From NCBI GenBank assembly GCA_002336115.1, contig DDEN01000001.1:1-64000 (forward strand): a DNA stretch of 64,000 bases, written 5' to 3'. The translations under genes were made by a program, and so were the position numbers. Under the pieces are notes generated by a model. The model did no database searches. It was not told the DNA's origin and worked only from the letters and a program-made list of their open reading frames with translations. This stretch comes from Chitinophagaceae bacterium UBA1953. Its GTDB lineage: Bacteria; Bacteroidota; Bacteroidia; Chitinophagales; Chitinophagaceae. Position 1 is the stretch's first letter; each line of letters begins with the position of its first letter. Positions 35,044 through 44,793 of this stretch are shown in pieces.

Positions 35044-36132
35044 ATGAGCGACGAAGTAGTAAAAAAATCAAAAATTAAACCTTTAAATCTCATCATAGTT
35101 CTGGCTGTACTCATTATTGCATCCATATTTGGGGTAAGGGCATGGCATAAAGCACAGCATCATGAAACAACAGATAATGCACAGATTGATGCAACCATTA
35201 CATCTGTTCGCAGCGCAGTTTCAGGTTTTGTAAAAGAAGTAAAGTTTAAGGAAAATCAGTTTGTAAAAAAGGGCGATACACTTGTTGTAATTGACGATGT
35301 GGATTATAAAGCAAAAGTAGCCCAGGCAAAATCATTGCTGCAGGCTGCAGAAGCACAAACAGGTATTTCAAGATCGGCTGCAATGGCTGCTGAAAGAAAT
35401 GCCGCAGCATCATCAATGAATGCCGCAGCATTGCAGGAAAATATAAATGCTTCTTCAGCACGGTTTACCAAAGCACAAAAGGAACTTACACGAATAGAAA
35501 AGATGTTTGAGGAAGGTTCAGCTACACAGCAGCAATTCGATGCTGCCCGTGCAGAATGGCAAAGTGCTAATGCAATGGTTGAAATGGCCAAACGCCAATA
35601 TACAGCATCGGGTAGCCAGGCCGCAGGTACACAATCATCGGCGCAGGCACAGCAGGGACAGGTTAGTGTTGCAGCAGCACTTGTGCAGCAACGTATGGCT
35701 GAACTTGAACTGGCAGAAACACAATTGAAATACACCGTTATAATTGCGCCTTACGATGGCATCGTTTCAAAAAAATCAGTAGAGGTCGGGCAGTTGATTC
35801 AATACAGTCAGCCGGTATGTTCAGCAGTTGAAACGAACGATTTGTGGGTAGTGGCAAACTTTAAAGAAACACAGCTAACAAAAATAAGAGTAGGGCAGAA
35901 AGTGGATATTAGACTTGACGCATACCCGGATATGAAACTTACTGGTGAAGTTGAGTCAATTGGTGGCGCAACCGGTGCAAGGTTTTCATTACTTCCTCCC
36001 GACAACGCAACAGGCAACTTTGTAAAAGTTACGCAGCGTGTACCTGTTCGTATCAGATTAAACCAGTATTCAGATAAAGAACATTTGCTCACACCCGGTT
36101 TAAGTGTGTTTGCAGATGTGGAAATAAATTAA
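35044..36132 (+). CDS. HlyD/EmrA-family membrane fusion protein
   Basis: One N-terminal membrane span (about residues 12-30), then a biotinyl-lipoyl-like half (TTDNAQIDATITSVRSAVSG), a long Ala/Gln-rich alpha hairpin and the second lipoyl half (IIAPYDGIVSKKSVEVGQLI). It is the periplasmic adaptor linking the MFS pump with the TolC-like channel. Confidence 0.92.
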   Translation: MSDEVVKKSKIKPLNLIIVLAVLIIASIFGVRAWHKAQHHETTDNAQIDATITSVRSAVSGFVKEVKFKENQFVKKGDTLVVIDDVDYKAKVAQAKSLLQAAEAQTGISRSAAMAAERNAAASSMNAAALQENINASSARFTKAQKELTRIEKMFEEGSATQQQFDAARAEWQSANAMVEMAKRQYTASGSQAAGTQSSAQAQQGQVSVAAALVQQRMAELELAETQLKYTVIIAPYDGIVSKKSVEVGQLIQYSQPVCSAVETNDLWVVANFKETQLTKIRVGQKVDIRLDAYPDMKLTGEVESIGGATGARFSLLPPDNATGNFVKVTQRVPVRIRLNQYSDKEHLLTPGLSVFADVEIN

Positions 36133-36134
36133 GT

Positions 36135-37712
36135 ATGCAGGCAAAAGAATTAACACAATATCCTGTTGGTGCGGAACGGGCTATATTAATCATCACGGCT
36201 ATCAGTGCTTCACTGCTGCAGTTGATTGATACATCAATTGTAAATGTATCATTGCGTGAAATAAGCGGAAGTCTTGGTGCAACCACAACTGAAATTGCAT
36301 GGACTGTTACGTCTTACGCAATTTCTAATGTAATCATGATTCCATTGGCAAGTATGCTGAATAATTTATTCGGCCGCAGAAATTATTTCACCATTTCTAT
36401 TCTCATTTTTACAGTTGCATCTTTTTTTTGCGGCACTGCTGATTCGCTTGTTACATTGGTGATCTGGCGTTTTATTCAGGGCATTGGTGGCGGAGCATTA
36501 ATAACCACAGGGCAAACAATTATTGTTGAAGCCTTTCCTCCGGAAAAAATAGGAACTGCCAATGCAATATTTGGTATGGGTGTAATACTTGGCCCGACTT
36601 TTGGCCCAACACTCGGAGGTTATATCACCGATAATTATTCATGGCACTGGATCTTTTTCATCAACATTCCAATTGGTTTGATGGCTGCTTATCTTTCATG
36701 GCGTTTTGTAAAAAATAAAGCTGGTGCTGCCAAGCCTCCAAAAATTGATTGGGCAGGTATTGGATTGCTGGTAATTGCAATTGGTTGCCTGCAATATGTA
36801 TTGGAAGAAGGGACTTCAGAAGATTGGTTTGAAAGCAGGGAGATCGTTATACTCAGCATTGTTACTGTAATAGGTTTTATCGCATTCATTTGGCGGGAGT
36901 GGACCTACAAATTTCCTGCGGTAAATATCAGGTTGCTTGCAAACTGGAATCTTGCTCTTGGCTCAATTCTCAACTTTGTAGTGGGTTTAATTCTGCTTGC
37001 AACTGTGTTTGTATTTCCTTTGTTTGCACAAATAGGCTTGGGATGGACAGCAACCATGACAGGTGACTTTATGATCTCCGGTGCACTTGCCTCGGCTTTT
37101 GCAATGATGATTGTAGGAAGATTAATGTCGAAGAACGTAAATCCAAAAACAATTATGATTGCTGGTGCTGTTATGATTTTTGGTTTTGCAATACTGATGA
37201 GTTTTTCTGCTCCTGATTCGGAAGAGAAAAACTTTTTCTGGCCGTTTATTCTGCGTGGTTTGGGTATTGGGTTTATGATGTCGCCTGCAATGGTACTTTC
37301 ATTGAAAGGATTAAAGGGGTTAAATCTTGCACAAGGAGCTGGCTTGAGTAATATGATACGGCAGTTAGGCGGTGCAGTTGGTATTGCCATCATGAATGTG
37401 TTTCTTACACATCGTAATGCAGCAAATGATAATTACCTGCTGCAGCATTATAATATTTACAACGAACCATTTCAGGATAAAGCCAATTTGCTGACACAGA
37501 ATTTTATTTCGCAGGGGTATTTTAAAGAAGATGCTCAGCAAATGGCTTATAAACTGCTTGATCTTTCTTTGTTCAAACAGCAATCTATCATCAGTTATGA
37601 TAATGTTTTCTGGACAGTTGGTTTGGCTGTTGTAATTTGTATTCCAGTTATATTGCTCATCAGGAACAGTAATGCTGCCACAGGCGAAAAGATACAGGTT
37701 CACATGGAGTAA
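36135..37712 (+). CDS. EmrB/QacA-type MFS drug exporter (DHA2)
   Basis: A 525-residue, 14-span transporter. Motif A-like LNNLFGRRNYFT lies between spans 2 and 3 and motif C-like GVILGPTFGPTLGGYITDNYSW in span 5. Two bases separate it from the emrA-like gene. Together the four genes form a drug-efflux operon of EmrAB-TolC type. The substrate is not predictable. Confidence 0.93.
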   Translation: MQAKELTQYPVGAERAILIITAISASLLQLIDTSIVNVSLREISGSLGATTTEIAWTVTSYAISNVIMIPLASMLNNLFGRRNYFTISILIFTVASFFCGTADSLVTLVIWRFIQGIGGGALITTGQTIIVEAFPPEKIGTANAIFGMGVILGPTFGPTLGGYITDNYSWHWIFFINIPIGLMAAYLSWRFVKNKAGAAKPPKIDWAGIGLLVIAIGCLQYVLEEGTSEDWFESREIVILSIVTVIGFIAFIWREWTYKFPAVNIRLLANWNLALGSILNFVVGLILLATVFVFPLFAQIGLGWTATMTGDFMISGALASAFAMMIVGRLMSKNVNPKTIMIAGAVMIFGFAILMSFSAPDSEEKNFFWPFILRGLGIGFMMSPAMVLSLKGLKGLNLAQGAGLSNMIRQLGGAVGIAIMNVFLTHRNAANDNYLLQHYNIYNEPFQDKANLLTQNFISQGYFKEDAQQMAYKLLDLSLFKQQSIISYDNVFWTVGLAVVICIPVILLIRNSNAATGEKIQVHME

Positions 37713-37799
37713 GTTTTTAAATTGTATTCATGAAATGCCATTCGTATTCTATGTTGCAAATGAAAACCAGCCGAAAAACGGCAAATTAAAAATGTACAC

Positions 37800-38237
37800 A
37801 TGAATAAAATAGTTATTACATCGGATTTAAGTGAAAAAAAGGAAATCGTTTTTGATTTTGGATTTAAACTTGCCAAACATATGAATGCTTCAGTTGAACT
37901 GGTTACAATCATTAATCAGAATATTGAATATATGCCGACTGATATAGGAATGAATTTTATTGATCAGTGGGAAGCAAGAGAATATATGGCAAAAACTGCA
38001 TTAGAAAAAACCAGGGAGAAGTATCCTGATATTCCGGTTGAGATTGTTGTTTATGTAGGTAATCCAAAGCAAGATATTATTAAACATGCAATTGAAACAA
38101 AAGCATGTATTATTGTTGTAGGAACCCACGGCCGAACCGGCATTTCTTACACATTAATTGGAAGCACTGCAGAATATATTGTGCGCCACTCACCTGTTCC
38201 TGTACTCGTTGTGCCAATGAAAAATTATCTGCATTGA
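37800..38237 (+). CDS. Universal stress protein, UspA family
   Basis: A 145-residue single-domain protein. The N-terminus KIVITSDLSEKKEIVFDFGFKLA and the C-terminal ATP-binding pattern VGTHGRTGISYTLIGSTAEY (G-x2-G-x9-G-S) identify the family. It follows the efflux operon by about 90 bases and may be a separate unit. Confidence 0.9.
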   Translation: MNKIVITSDLSEKKEIVFDFGFKLAKHMNASVELVTIINQNIEYMPTDIGMNFIDQWEAREYMAKTALEKTREKYPDIPVEIVVYVGNPKQDIIKHAIETKACIIVVGTHGRTGISYTLIGSTAEYIVRHSPVPVLVVPMKNYLH

Positions 38238-38289
38238 TAGAAACATATCAGCAGGTAAATACTTTCAGTTTTTTTAGTGTGTTAATATA

Positions 38290-38317
38290 TAAAAGCCAAA
38301 ACCCCGCAAAACGGGGT
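38290..38317. terminator. Hairpin terminator, best fit for the minus strand
   Basis: ACCCCG (38301-38306) pairs with CGGGGT (38312-38317) around CAAAA. On the minus strand the stem is followed by TTTTGGCTTTT. On the plus strand only CTTGAC follows. It may serve both the usp gene and a minus-strand transcript. Confidence 0.65.
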
Positions 38318-38509
38318 CTTGACAATTGTGTAAATTTTTTCCATCAAAGGTAAATTTTAGTTTTCAAAAGGGTTTGATGGGGTTTTTACACGGATATAGA
38401 TAATAAGGTCGGCATTCAACGGAATTGGATAATCTACTGTTAGTTTCTCACCGAAAAGGATTCGTGGTTTTTCCGGGGATTTAGATTCCAGAATGTTCTT
38501 ACAAAGGTA
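38318..38509 (-). other. Candidate small transcript or short gene
   Basis: On the minus strand a TACCTTTG -7-type element lies at 38502-38509 and the hairpin at 38301-38317 would end a transcript of about 200 nucleotides. Within it a frame of 45 codons (38494 down to 38357) reads protein-like (LFGEKLTVDYPIPLNADL). It begins with ATT and has no ATG, GTG or TTG start in its first half. It could be a small RNA, a remnant or a leaderless gene with a rare start. Confidence 0.3.
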
Positions 38510-38821
38510 AAAACTACAACTAAATGAAGGCGTGTATTAGTACCCGATTTTTCAATGAAAAGTACTTCGTATTTGTACGGAATTTTACGTTACAACGTTT
38601 ATCGGTTGCTGCTTTACTGATTTTAATCAATTCTTTGACTGTTCAAAATCAGTATAAAATCTTTTTAACAAATTCGTCAAGGCTGGCGTTAAAAAACAGA
38701 GTTCAGGTATATTTAAAAAATATTGTAAAGATTTCCTGCGGAATTTTTGTCAATATTGGTCTGTAGCTATCAGATTTATTTTTGCTTTCAGGCTTTGTGA
38801 AATTTTTATTGTACATCAGTT
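38510..38821. other. Intergenic region without a supported gene
   Basis: About 310 AT-rich bases between the possible small transcript and the minus-strand oxidoreductase gene. An 80-codon frame at 38524-38766 on the plus strand has no recognisable domain and biased composition. No hairpin of note was seen. Confidence 0.5.
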
Positions 38822-39469
38822 TTATATCATATCCTTGTAATAATAAATAATCAGTCCACCTGTGCTTTTTTTTGCAGCTCGTACCATTGCTGCAGCAACA
38901 AATGACGATTGAATACTTTTGTACCTGCCAGGAGTTATAAAGTCAATAGTTTTCATAAAGAATTTGCCAATAATTTCTCCCAAGCGTTTTTCTTTTCTGT
39001 TTCCGAGTAAAAAAGACGGTCGAAAAATATGAAAACTGTAATAATTAAATGTACAGATCACTTCTTCCACTTCACCTTTTAATCTTGAATAAAAAATACG
39101 TGAAGAAGAATCGGCCCCTGCTGCTGAAACGAGGAGAAATTGTTTAAACCCGGCTTCTTTTCCAAACCTTGCTGCATTGACTGGAATATCAAAATCAATC
39201 GTACGATAAAGGGTTTTATCACCTTTTACTTTAGCATTGGTTGTGCCAATGCAGGAAAAAATACAATCACCTTTTCCAAGATTTGATTTGTATTCTTCGT
39301 AATTGCTGAAGTTGGTAATAATGGTTTCGAGTTTGGGATGATTTATTTCAAGTGGGCGGCGAACCAAAACCCTTACCTTGGTAAAACCATCATCGTTTAA
39401 TAATTGTTTTACTACTTCCGATCCGATTAATCCTGTTGCGCCGAGAACAACTGCAGTTTGTCCGTTCAT
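38822..39469 (-). CDS. NAD(P)-binding oxidoreductase, HTATIP2/TIP30-like
   Basis: A 215-residue atypical short-chain dehydrogenase. Nucleotide-binding motif VVLGATGLIGSEVVKQLL is at the N-terminus, followed by RVLVRRP, CIFSCIGTT and LLVSAAGADSSSRIFYSRLKGEVEE, where Tyr-x3-Lys is present (YSRLK). The start lies 18 bases from the divergent murB start. The role is unknown. Confidence 0.85.
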   Translation of the reverse strand: MNGQTAVVLGATGLIGSEVVKQLLNDDGFTKVRVLVRRPLEINHPKLETIITNFSNYEEYKSNLGKGDCIFSCIGTTNAKVKGDKTLYRTIDFDIPVNAARFGKEAGFKQFLLVSAAGADSSSRIFYSRLKGEVEEVICTFNYYSFHIFRPSFLLGNRKEKRLGEIIGKFFMKTIDFITPGRYKSIQSSFVAAAMVRAAKKSTGGLIIYYYKDMI

Positions 39470-39487
39470 AAGTTGTTATTTTGCATT

Positions 39488-40510
39488 ATGCAAGTTCATC
39501 AAAATATCTCGTTAAAACAATTCAACACGTTTGGTATTGAAGCTAAGGCAAAGTTATTTGCAGATTTCTCTTCGTTGGAAAAATTACAGGAGATTTTATT
39601 TTATACGCAGCAGTTAATGCCCAATTCCTCCAAACTGATTTTAGGAGGTGGCAGCAATTTGTTATTTACAAAAGATGTGGATGGACTGGTTCTGAAAAAT
39701 GAAATTGCTGGAATTGAAACAGTAAAGGAAGATGACGAGTTTGTATATCTGCGTGCAGGAGCAGGAGTTGTGTGGCACAACTTTGTGCAGCATTGTGTTG
39801 AACAGAATTTAGGCGGAGCTGAGAATTTGAGCCTGATACCGGGCAATGTTGGTGCAAGTCCTATGCAGAATATAGGTGCGTATGGTGTGGAAATAAAAGA
39901 TGTGTTTGAAGAACTGGAAGCATATCACATCAATGATAAAGCTGTTGTAAAATTTTCAAAAGAAGAATGTGCATTTGGTTACAGGGAGAGTGTGTTTAAA
40001 CGCCAATATAAAAACCAGTTTATCATTCTCAATGTAACGTATAAACTTCGCAGGCAACCGCTTTTTAATACCAGTTACGGAGCTATTAACCAGGAACTGG
40101 AGAAAATGGGTATAAAAGAATTATCGGTGAAAGATATTTCACAGGCTGTAATCAATATCCGTACTTCAAAGTTGCCCGATCCGAAACAGATTGGAAATGC
40201 AGGAAGCTTTTTCAAAAATCCAACGGTGAGTAAAGAACAATATGACCAGCTCAAGTCATCTTTTCCCGGCATTGTTGCTTATGCAAATGCTGAAGGCAGT
40301 ATGAAACTTGCTGCAGGATGGATGATTGAACAATGCGGATGGAAAGGTTACAGGAAAGGCGATGCCGGTTGCCATGAAAAACAGGCACTTGTATTGGTGA
40401 ATTATGGCTCAGCAACAGGTAAAGAAATTTTTGATTTAAGCAGTGAAATTCTGCAAAGTGTGCAAGTAAAGTTTGGAGTTGAACTCGAAAGAGAAGTAAA
40501 TATTGTTTAG
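39488..40510 (+). CDS. murB: UDP-N-acetylenolpyruvoylglucosamine reductase MurB
   Basis: FAD enzyme completing UDP-MurNAc synthesis. FAD-binding phrases LGGGSNLLF and SLIPGNVGASPMQNIGAYG are present, with GYRESVFKRQYKN (catalytic Tyr/Arg region, type I) and NAGSFFKNP (catalytic Ser). ATG 39488 is chosen over TTG 39458. Length 340 is normal for the E. coli-like type. Confidence 0.95.
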   Translation: MQVHQNISLKQFNTFGIEAKAKLFADFSSLEKLQEILFYTQQLMPNSSKLILGGGSNLLFTKDVDGLVLKNEIAGIETVKEDDEFVYLRAGAGVVWHNFVQHCVEQNLGGAENLSLIPGNVGASPMQNIGAYGVEIKDVFEELEAYHINDKAVVKFSKEECAFGYRESVFKRQYKNQFIILNVTYKLRRQPLFNTSYGAINQELEKMGIKELSVKDISQAVINIRTSKLPDPKQIGNAGSFFKNPTVSKEQYDQLKSSFPGIVAYANAEGSMKLAAGWMIEQCGWKGYRKGDAGCHEKQALVLVNYGSATGKEIFDLSSEILQSVQVKFGVELEREVNIV

Positions 40511-40613
40511 TTAGTTGTACACGGTGATGCTGAATAGGCTTCTGGATTAAAATCATAATTTATCAAATTTAATAGAACAGTCATTATTTATTTTTAATGG
40601 TTATTTAATAAAC

Positions 40614-41155
40614 ATGGATCTTGAAACAAAACGTTTGGAATTAAAAGAGGTTACCTGGGATGATTTAGAAGATATTCATAATCTTCATTCTTTTCCTGAA
40701 GTTGATAAATACAATACACTTGGTTTACCAAAAAATATCGACGAAACCAAGGAAGTAATTCGTCCAATCATTGATGACAGGAAAGCTGAAAACAGGAAAC
40801 TTTTTTTTTGGAAAGTACTTTTAAAGGAGACCAACGAATTTATTGGTATTGGGGCATGAATTTATCATTAAATAAATTCAAATTGGGTAAAATTTATTAT
40901 AAGTTATTACCCCAAAAATGGGGACGGGGATACGCAACAGAGCTGGTTAAAACATTAATAAAATCTGGATTCGAAAATTTCAAACTTCATAAAATTGAAG
41001 CAGGTGTATCAACTGAAAACATTGCTTCAATACGTGTGCTTGAAAAATCAGGAATGACCCGGGAAGGATTACGAAGGAAAGTACTGCCAATTAGAGGAGA
41101 ATGGAAAGATAATTATCATTATGCTATTGTTGAAGATGACCCGATGGATTACTAA
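40614..41155 (+). pseudogene. GNAT acetyltransferase with one-base frameshift
   Basis: Two overlapping frames form one RimJ/RimL-like acetyltransferase. The first (40614-40859) has LETKRLELKEVTWDDL and ends FIGIGA. The second continues from about 40855 as MNLSLNKFKLGKIYY with QKWGRGYATELVKTLI (acetyl-CoA loop) and ENIASIRVLEKSGMTREG. Adding one G in the GGGG run at 40850-40853 restores a continuous protein of about 180 residues. It may be a true mutation or a homopolymer sequencing error. Confidence 0.8.
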
Positions 41156-41236
41156 TCGACAAAGCATAATTTGCTTGCAAAAGTCAGTAATCTTTAGTGA
41201 AAGCAACTGGCCAATGATTACCAACTGCGACTGTCT

Positions 41237-41866
41237 TTAACTTACAACCCAACTCATCACAACATCTTTCATAAATCTGTAATGAACAAGCAGCGGCAAC
41301 GGTTCATATTTCTGAAATCTGCACAGAAGTTTCCCTTCTTCATCATTGCCTTCAATATTTTCAACAAACAAATGCTGGCGAAAATCAATTCCACCATCGC
41401 CATACCATTTGAACATTGATTCCTTGGTGCTCCATAAAAGTGTTGCGAGTTGCAGTAGCTGCACACTGCTCATCTGTTCATCAAGAAACATCTTTTCTTT
41501 TTCAGAAAGAAATTTATGGCTGATGCGGAATATTTTATCTGTAGGATGTTCAATATCTATTCCAACCCGTTGCGATGAACTGGCAATTGCAGCAGCATAG
41601 TTTCCGCTGTGCGAAATAGAGAAGTGATATTTTTCATCGGGCAAAAAGGGCTTACGTGTATCGGCAATTAAAATTTCTTCTAACGGAAAGTCTGGAAATA
41701 ATACAGGTAGTAAATAGCGGCCAGCCAGGTGTTGCAACCGTTTATGCGGATGGGATACATCCCGCTTCAATGGTACTTTTTTTAAAAAGAAATTTTCATC
41801 TTCTTCTATTTGCCACAGGGCTGCTTTAGTGGTGCTGTTGATAGTATGTTGATAAACGAGCGGCAA
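41237..41866 (-). CDS. 4'-phosphopantetheinyl transferase, Sfp type
   Basis: Transfers phosphopantetheine from CoA to carrier proteins. The signature VGIDIEHP (Mg-binding Asp, Glu) and WSTKESMFKW (Glu, Lys) are present, with FSISHSGNYAAA before them. The start is TTG 41866, the only start after an in-frame stop; MPLVYQH agrees with the family N-terminus. No polyketide or peptide synthetase is close by, so a housekeeping carrier-protein role is possible. Confidence 0.9.
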   Translation of the reverse strand: MPLVYQHTINSTTKAALWQIEEDENFFLKKVPLKRDVSHPHKRLQHLAGRYLLPVLFPDFPLEEILIADTRKPFLPDEKYHFSISHSGNYAAAIASSSQRVGIDIEHPTDKIFRISHKFLSEKEKMFLDEQMSSVQLLQLATLLWSTKESMFKWYGDGGIDFRQHLFVENIEGNDEEGKLLCRFQKYEPLPLLVHYRFMKDVVMSWVVS

Positions 41867-41919
41867 ATTTTGTTTTTGGTTTCAGATTCTTATTTTCGTA
41901 CAAAACTAAAGAATAGATT

Positions 41920-42456
41920 ATGATTCTGAGTGATAAACGTATTTTGGAAGAAATGACGAAGGGAACAATTAAGATTGAACCTTACGACCGAGAATGTCTT
42001 GGCAGTAATTCATACGATGTGCATCTTGGTGGTACACTTGCAACTTATAAAGAACATCTGATTGATGCAAAGAAGCACAACGAAATTGAATATTTTGAAA
42101 TACCCGAAGAAGGAATTGTTCTTTACCCCAATATTTTTTACCTGGGTGTAACTGCTGAATACACTGAAACACATGCCCATGTTCCTTTTCTTGAAGGAAA
42201 GTCCTCAACAGGGCGTTTGGGAATTGATATACATGCTACCGCAGGAAAAGGTGATGTTGGTTTTTGTGGTAACTGGACATTGGAAATTTCTGTAAAGCAA
42301 CCAGTGAAAGTATATAAAGGAATGCCCATTGGCCAGTTGATTTATTTTCCTGTTGAAGGTGAAATTGAAGTGAAGTACAACCAAAAATCAAATGCGAAAT
42401 ACAGTGGTCAGCCCAACAAGCCTGTTGAAAGCATGATGTGGAAGAATAAGTTTTAA
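41920..42456 (+). CDS. dcd: dCTP deaminase
   Basis: Converts dCTP to dUTP for thymidylate synthesis. The trimeric dUTPase-like fold is shown by IEPYDRECLGSNSYDVHLG, LEGKSSTGRLGIDIHATAG (with catalytic Glu region AGKGDVGFCGNWTLEI) and GMPIGQLIYF. The length of 178 is standard. Confidence 0.94.
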   Translation: MILSDKRILEEMTKGTIKIEPYDRECLGSNSYDVHLGGTLATYKEHLIDAKKHNEIEYFEIPEEGIVLYPNIFYLGVTAEYTETHAHVPFLEGKSSTGRLGIDIHATAGKGDVGFCGNWTLEISVKQPVKVYKGMPIGQLIYFPVEGEIEVKYNQKSNAKYSGQPNKPVESMMWKNKF

Positions 42457-42468
42457 AAGTTGATTGAC

Positions 42469-43578
42469 TTAATTCATCAATGCATACACGGCAAAACTTG
42501 CCAGCCAATGTTCGCCACCGTAACCACCACTTACAATATTTGGTAATGCAGAGGAAAGATGTTTAACAGCTGATTGCTGCAGTAATTTTTTTCTTGCATC
42601 AGTTGCTGGTAACACTTTTGCAATTCCGTTCATACACCAGCTGCGGCTGAAGCATAAACCATCAAGATGAACAATCTGGTAATCTGCCCTGTCACTTACA
42701 ACAGGAAGTACAGTTAAGTGTTTTAATGCTGAAAGCGTGATGTATTGATTAAACCATGGAAGAAAATCTTTTCTTGGTAAAACCCTTCTCATCAAGTCTG
42801 CTACTTCCAATGCAGGAGATAGAAAATCAGAACCGTTCGGTTCCCATGAAGCCGGTACATTTTTGTCTTTTTTAAATAAAGTGAGCGAAGCATTCACAAT
42901 GCTTTGCTCAAATGCTGTGTTCTTTACAGATCTTGAATAATCAAGTGCAGACACAAGTCCGAATGCGGTATTTGGGTGAATACCTGTACGGTTTGCATAT
43001 GTTTGCTTTGATAAAAAACTAATCCACATATCAACTACTTTGTGCGTAAGTGGTTGAAGGTATGCGTGCCATCGTTTTGCATCAGCATCATTCCAGTTCA
43101 GTAATTCTTCATCTAATTTCAGCAACCATGCCCAGCCGTAAGTTCTTTCCCAACCATTAGCTAAAGGCATATCAAAATATTTTACCTCCTGCAATATATT
43201 TTCCTGTGTAATGGTTTGGTTGATTGTATTACGTATGCTGGCAGCTTCTGGAAGATTGGGAAACTGTTTCAGCAAACGAACAAGCATCCAATGCCCGTGT
43301 ACACAGGAATGCCAGTCGAAACAACCATAAAATGCAGGATGCAGTTCATGCGGCTTCAGTACATGATCGCTGTCGTTATTTGAAGTGTGATTTGTTTTGT
43401 TGGGATACTCTTGCAAAATACATTTCAGTGGCAGTGATGCAAGATGTGATGCTCCCTGTTCGGTTAAAATAAAACCGGATCTGTCTTTTTTTACAGTGAA
43501 CAAAACTTTTTGTTGTGCAGTTACTTGTTGCATTGTAATCAATAATAAGCAGGTTGTAAGCAGTTTTAATTGTTTCAT
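42469..43578 (-). CDS. Exported DUF2891 protein
   Basis: A signal peptide (MKQLKLLTTCLLLITMQQVTA) precedes a helical DUF2891 domain with HPAFYGCFDWHSCVHGHWMLVRLL, ERTYGWAWLLKLDEEL and SGGYGGEHWLASFAVYAL. The His/Trp/Asp motifs and toroid-like repeats recall glycoside-processing folds, but no activity is established. ATG 43578 is used; an upstream in-frame start would bury the signal peptide. It follows the DUF3810 gene by 17 bases. Confidence 0.85.
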   Translation of the reverse strand: MKQLKLLTTCLLLITMQQVTAQQKVLFTVKKDRSGFILTEQGASHLASLPLKCILQEYPNKTNHTSNNDSDHVLKPHELHPAFYGCFDWHSCVHGHWMLVRLLKQFPNLPEAASIRNTINQTITQENILQEVKYFDMPLANGWERTYGWAWLLKLDEELLNWNDADAKRWHAYLQPLTHKVVDMWISFLSKQTYANRTGIHPNTAFGLVSALDYSRSVKNTAFEQSIVNASLTLFKKDKNVPASWEPNGSDFLSPALEVADLMRRVLPRKDFLPWFNQYITLSALKHLTVLPVVSDRADYQIVHLDGLCFSRSWCMNGIAKVLPATDARKKLLQQSAVKHLSSALPNIVSGGYGGEHWLASFAVYALMN

Positions 43579-43595
43579 GTAATTGTTTGCAAAGT

Positions 43596-44681
43596 TTATA
43601 ATCTGCCGAATTTTTTCCTGTAAGCAACTGCCCAACCGGTTACTTCACCGTAGCTTTCAATTCCTTTTATTTGCCTGTTTTGCCGCAGGTAATAATCATA
43701 CAAAACATTCATCCACTTTGAAACAAATGTCCTGTGCGAACTGATAAAATGAAAATATGTTTTCAAATCTCTTTTTACACCGTCGTTAATTTTTTCACGA
43801 AAAGTTCCTGCAACAGTTGTATCAACAGCAGCAAGGTTATTCCAGGAATAAATAAACATGTCAAGGTAAGTTGAATATTGCAGTAATGTATCGTTTGAAT
43901 GTGATGCTGCAAGAAAACCAACAAAATTGGCTTCACTTTCACTGGCATAACCAACCTGGTGCGCCATTTCATGACAGGTAACGTAAGGCTGCATAAACAG
44001 TGGAATTTTTGTGTTTACCTGCCCTTCGCCGGTGAATGGATTGTAATAGCCGAGAAAACCTACATAGTTGCCAATTGTTCCAAACATGGAAGGCTTCATC
44101 GAAGGGTTTTTATAGCTGATAAAATCAAACTGACGTTGCAATGTTTGATAACCCTGTAAGGAAGATTGAAACATCCGTTCCCTGCTCATCACCGTATCAT
44201 TTTTCTGCAGGCAGATTGTTTTGGTACTGTTTGCTTTTTGAAGCAGGTAATCCGTTAAATCAATAAGCTGCTGTTTGTCGAACTTGTCTTTCTCAAGTCC
44301 AAGCTGGTATTCAATCCCCTTGCGGTAATAATTCAATCCCCAGAACAGATAAAAGTAAACATACACACATAATAAAATGATGCCTGCTGTTAATAGCGGG
44401 TTTAGTTTTTTCTTCCAACTGTCGGTCTTGTGAAAAAGGCGCACAATAAATTTTCCAATCTGCCAGGTAACAGCAATCCCAACTCCGGTATAAATTAAAT
44501 CGCCAAAGCTGAAAGGAAGCCACCCGAACATGGTGCGTAACACTGAAGCGAGTTTGGGATAAAAAACTGTTGAGTAGTTATTTTCAATCCACCCGTGATT
44601 GCCTGAAATAAAAAAAATAAACAGGGCCAGAATAATCAGGGTTGTAAGCAGCGATATGCGTATCAGTTTACCGTAGGTCAT
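43596..44681 (-). CDS. DUF3810 membrane metallopeptidase-like protein
   Basis: Three hydrophobic segments in the first 115 residues, then a domain with the zincin motif YVTCHEMAHQVGYASESEANFVG (HExxH). This identifies DUF3810, a predicted membrane-bound zinc protease of Bacteroidota. The 361-residue length is typical. It is upstream of the DUF2891 gene and probably cotranscribed. Confidence 0.85.
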   Translation of the reverse strand: MTYGKLIRISLLTTLIILALFIFFISGNHGWIENNYSTVFYPKLASVLRTMFGWLPFSFGDLIYTGVGIAVTWQIGKFIVRLFHKTDSWKKKLNPLLTAGIILLCVYVYFYLFWGLNYYRKGIEYQLGLEKDKFDKQQLIDLTDYLLQKANSTKTICLQKNDTVMSRERMFQSSLQGYQTLQRQFDFISYKNPSMKPSMFGTIGNYVGFLGYYNPFTGEGQVNTKIPLFMQPYVTCHEMAHQVGYASESEANFVGFLAASHSNDTLLQYSTYLDMFIYSWNNLAAVDTTVAGTFREKINDGVKRDLKTYFHFISSHRTFVSKWMNVLYDYYLRQNRQIKGIESYGEVTGWAVAYRKKFGRL

Positions 44682-44793
44682 TACATCAAATTTAAGGTAG
44701 AAACCGGATTGAATTTTAACTGATACGTTATCTGCAAACAGAATTAAGTAAATTTAAAGAGGGTTTTATCTCTACTCCATTAAAAAAACAGCA

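Noticed and set aside
38524..38766. 80-codon plus-strand frame in an intergenic region
   Set aside because: No domain, no ribosome-binding site, composition unlike neighbouring genes.
40251..40556. Minus-strand frame of 101 codons over the end of murB
   Set aside because: Shadow of the murB coding sequence with no domain.
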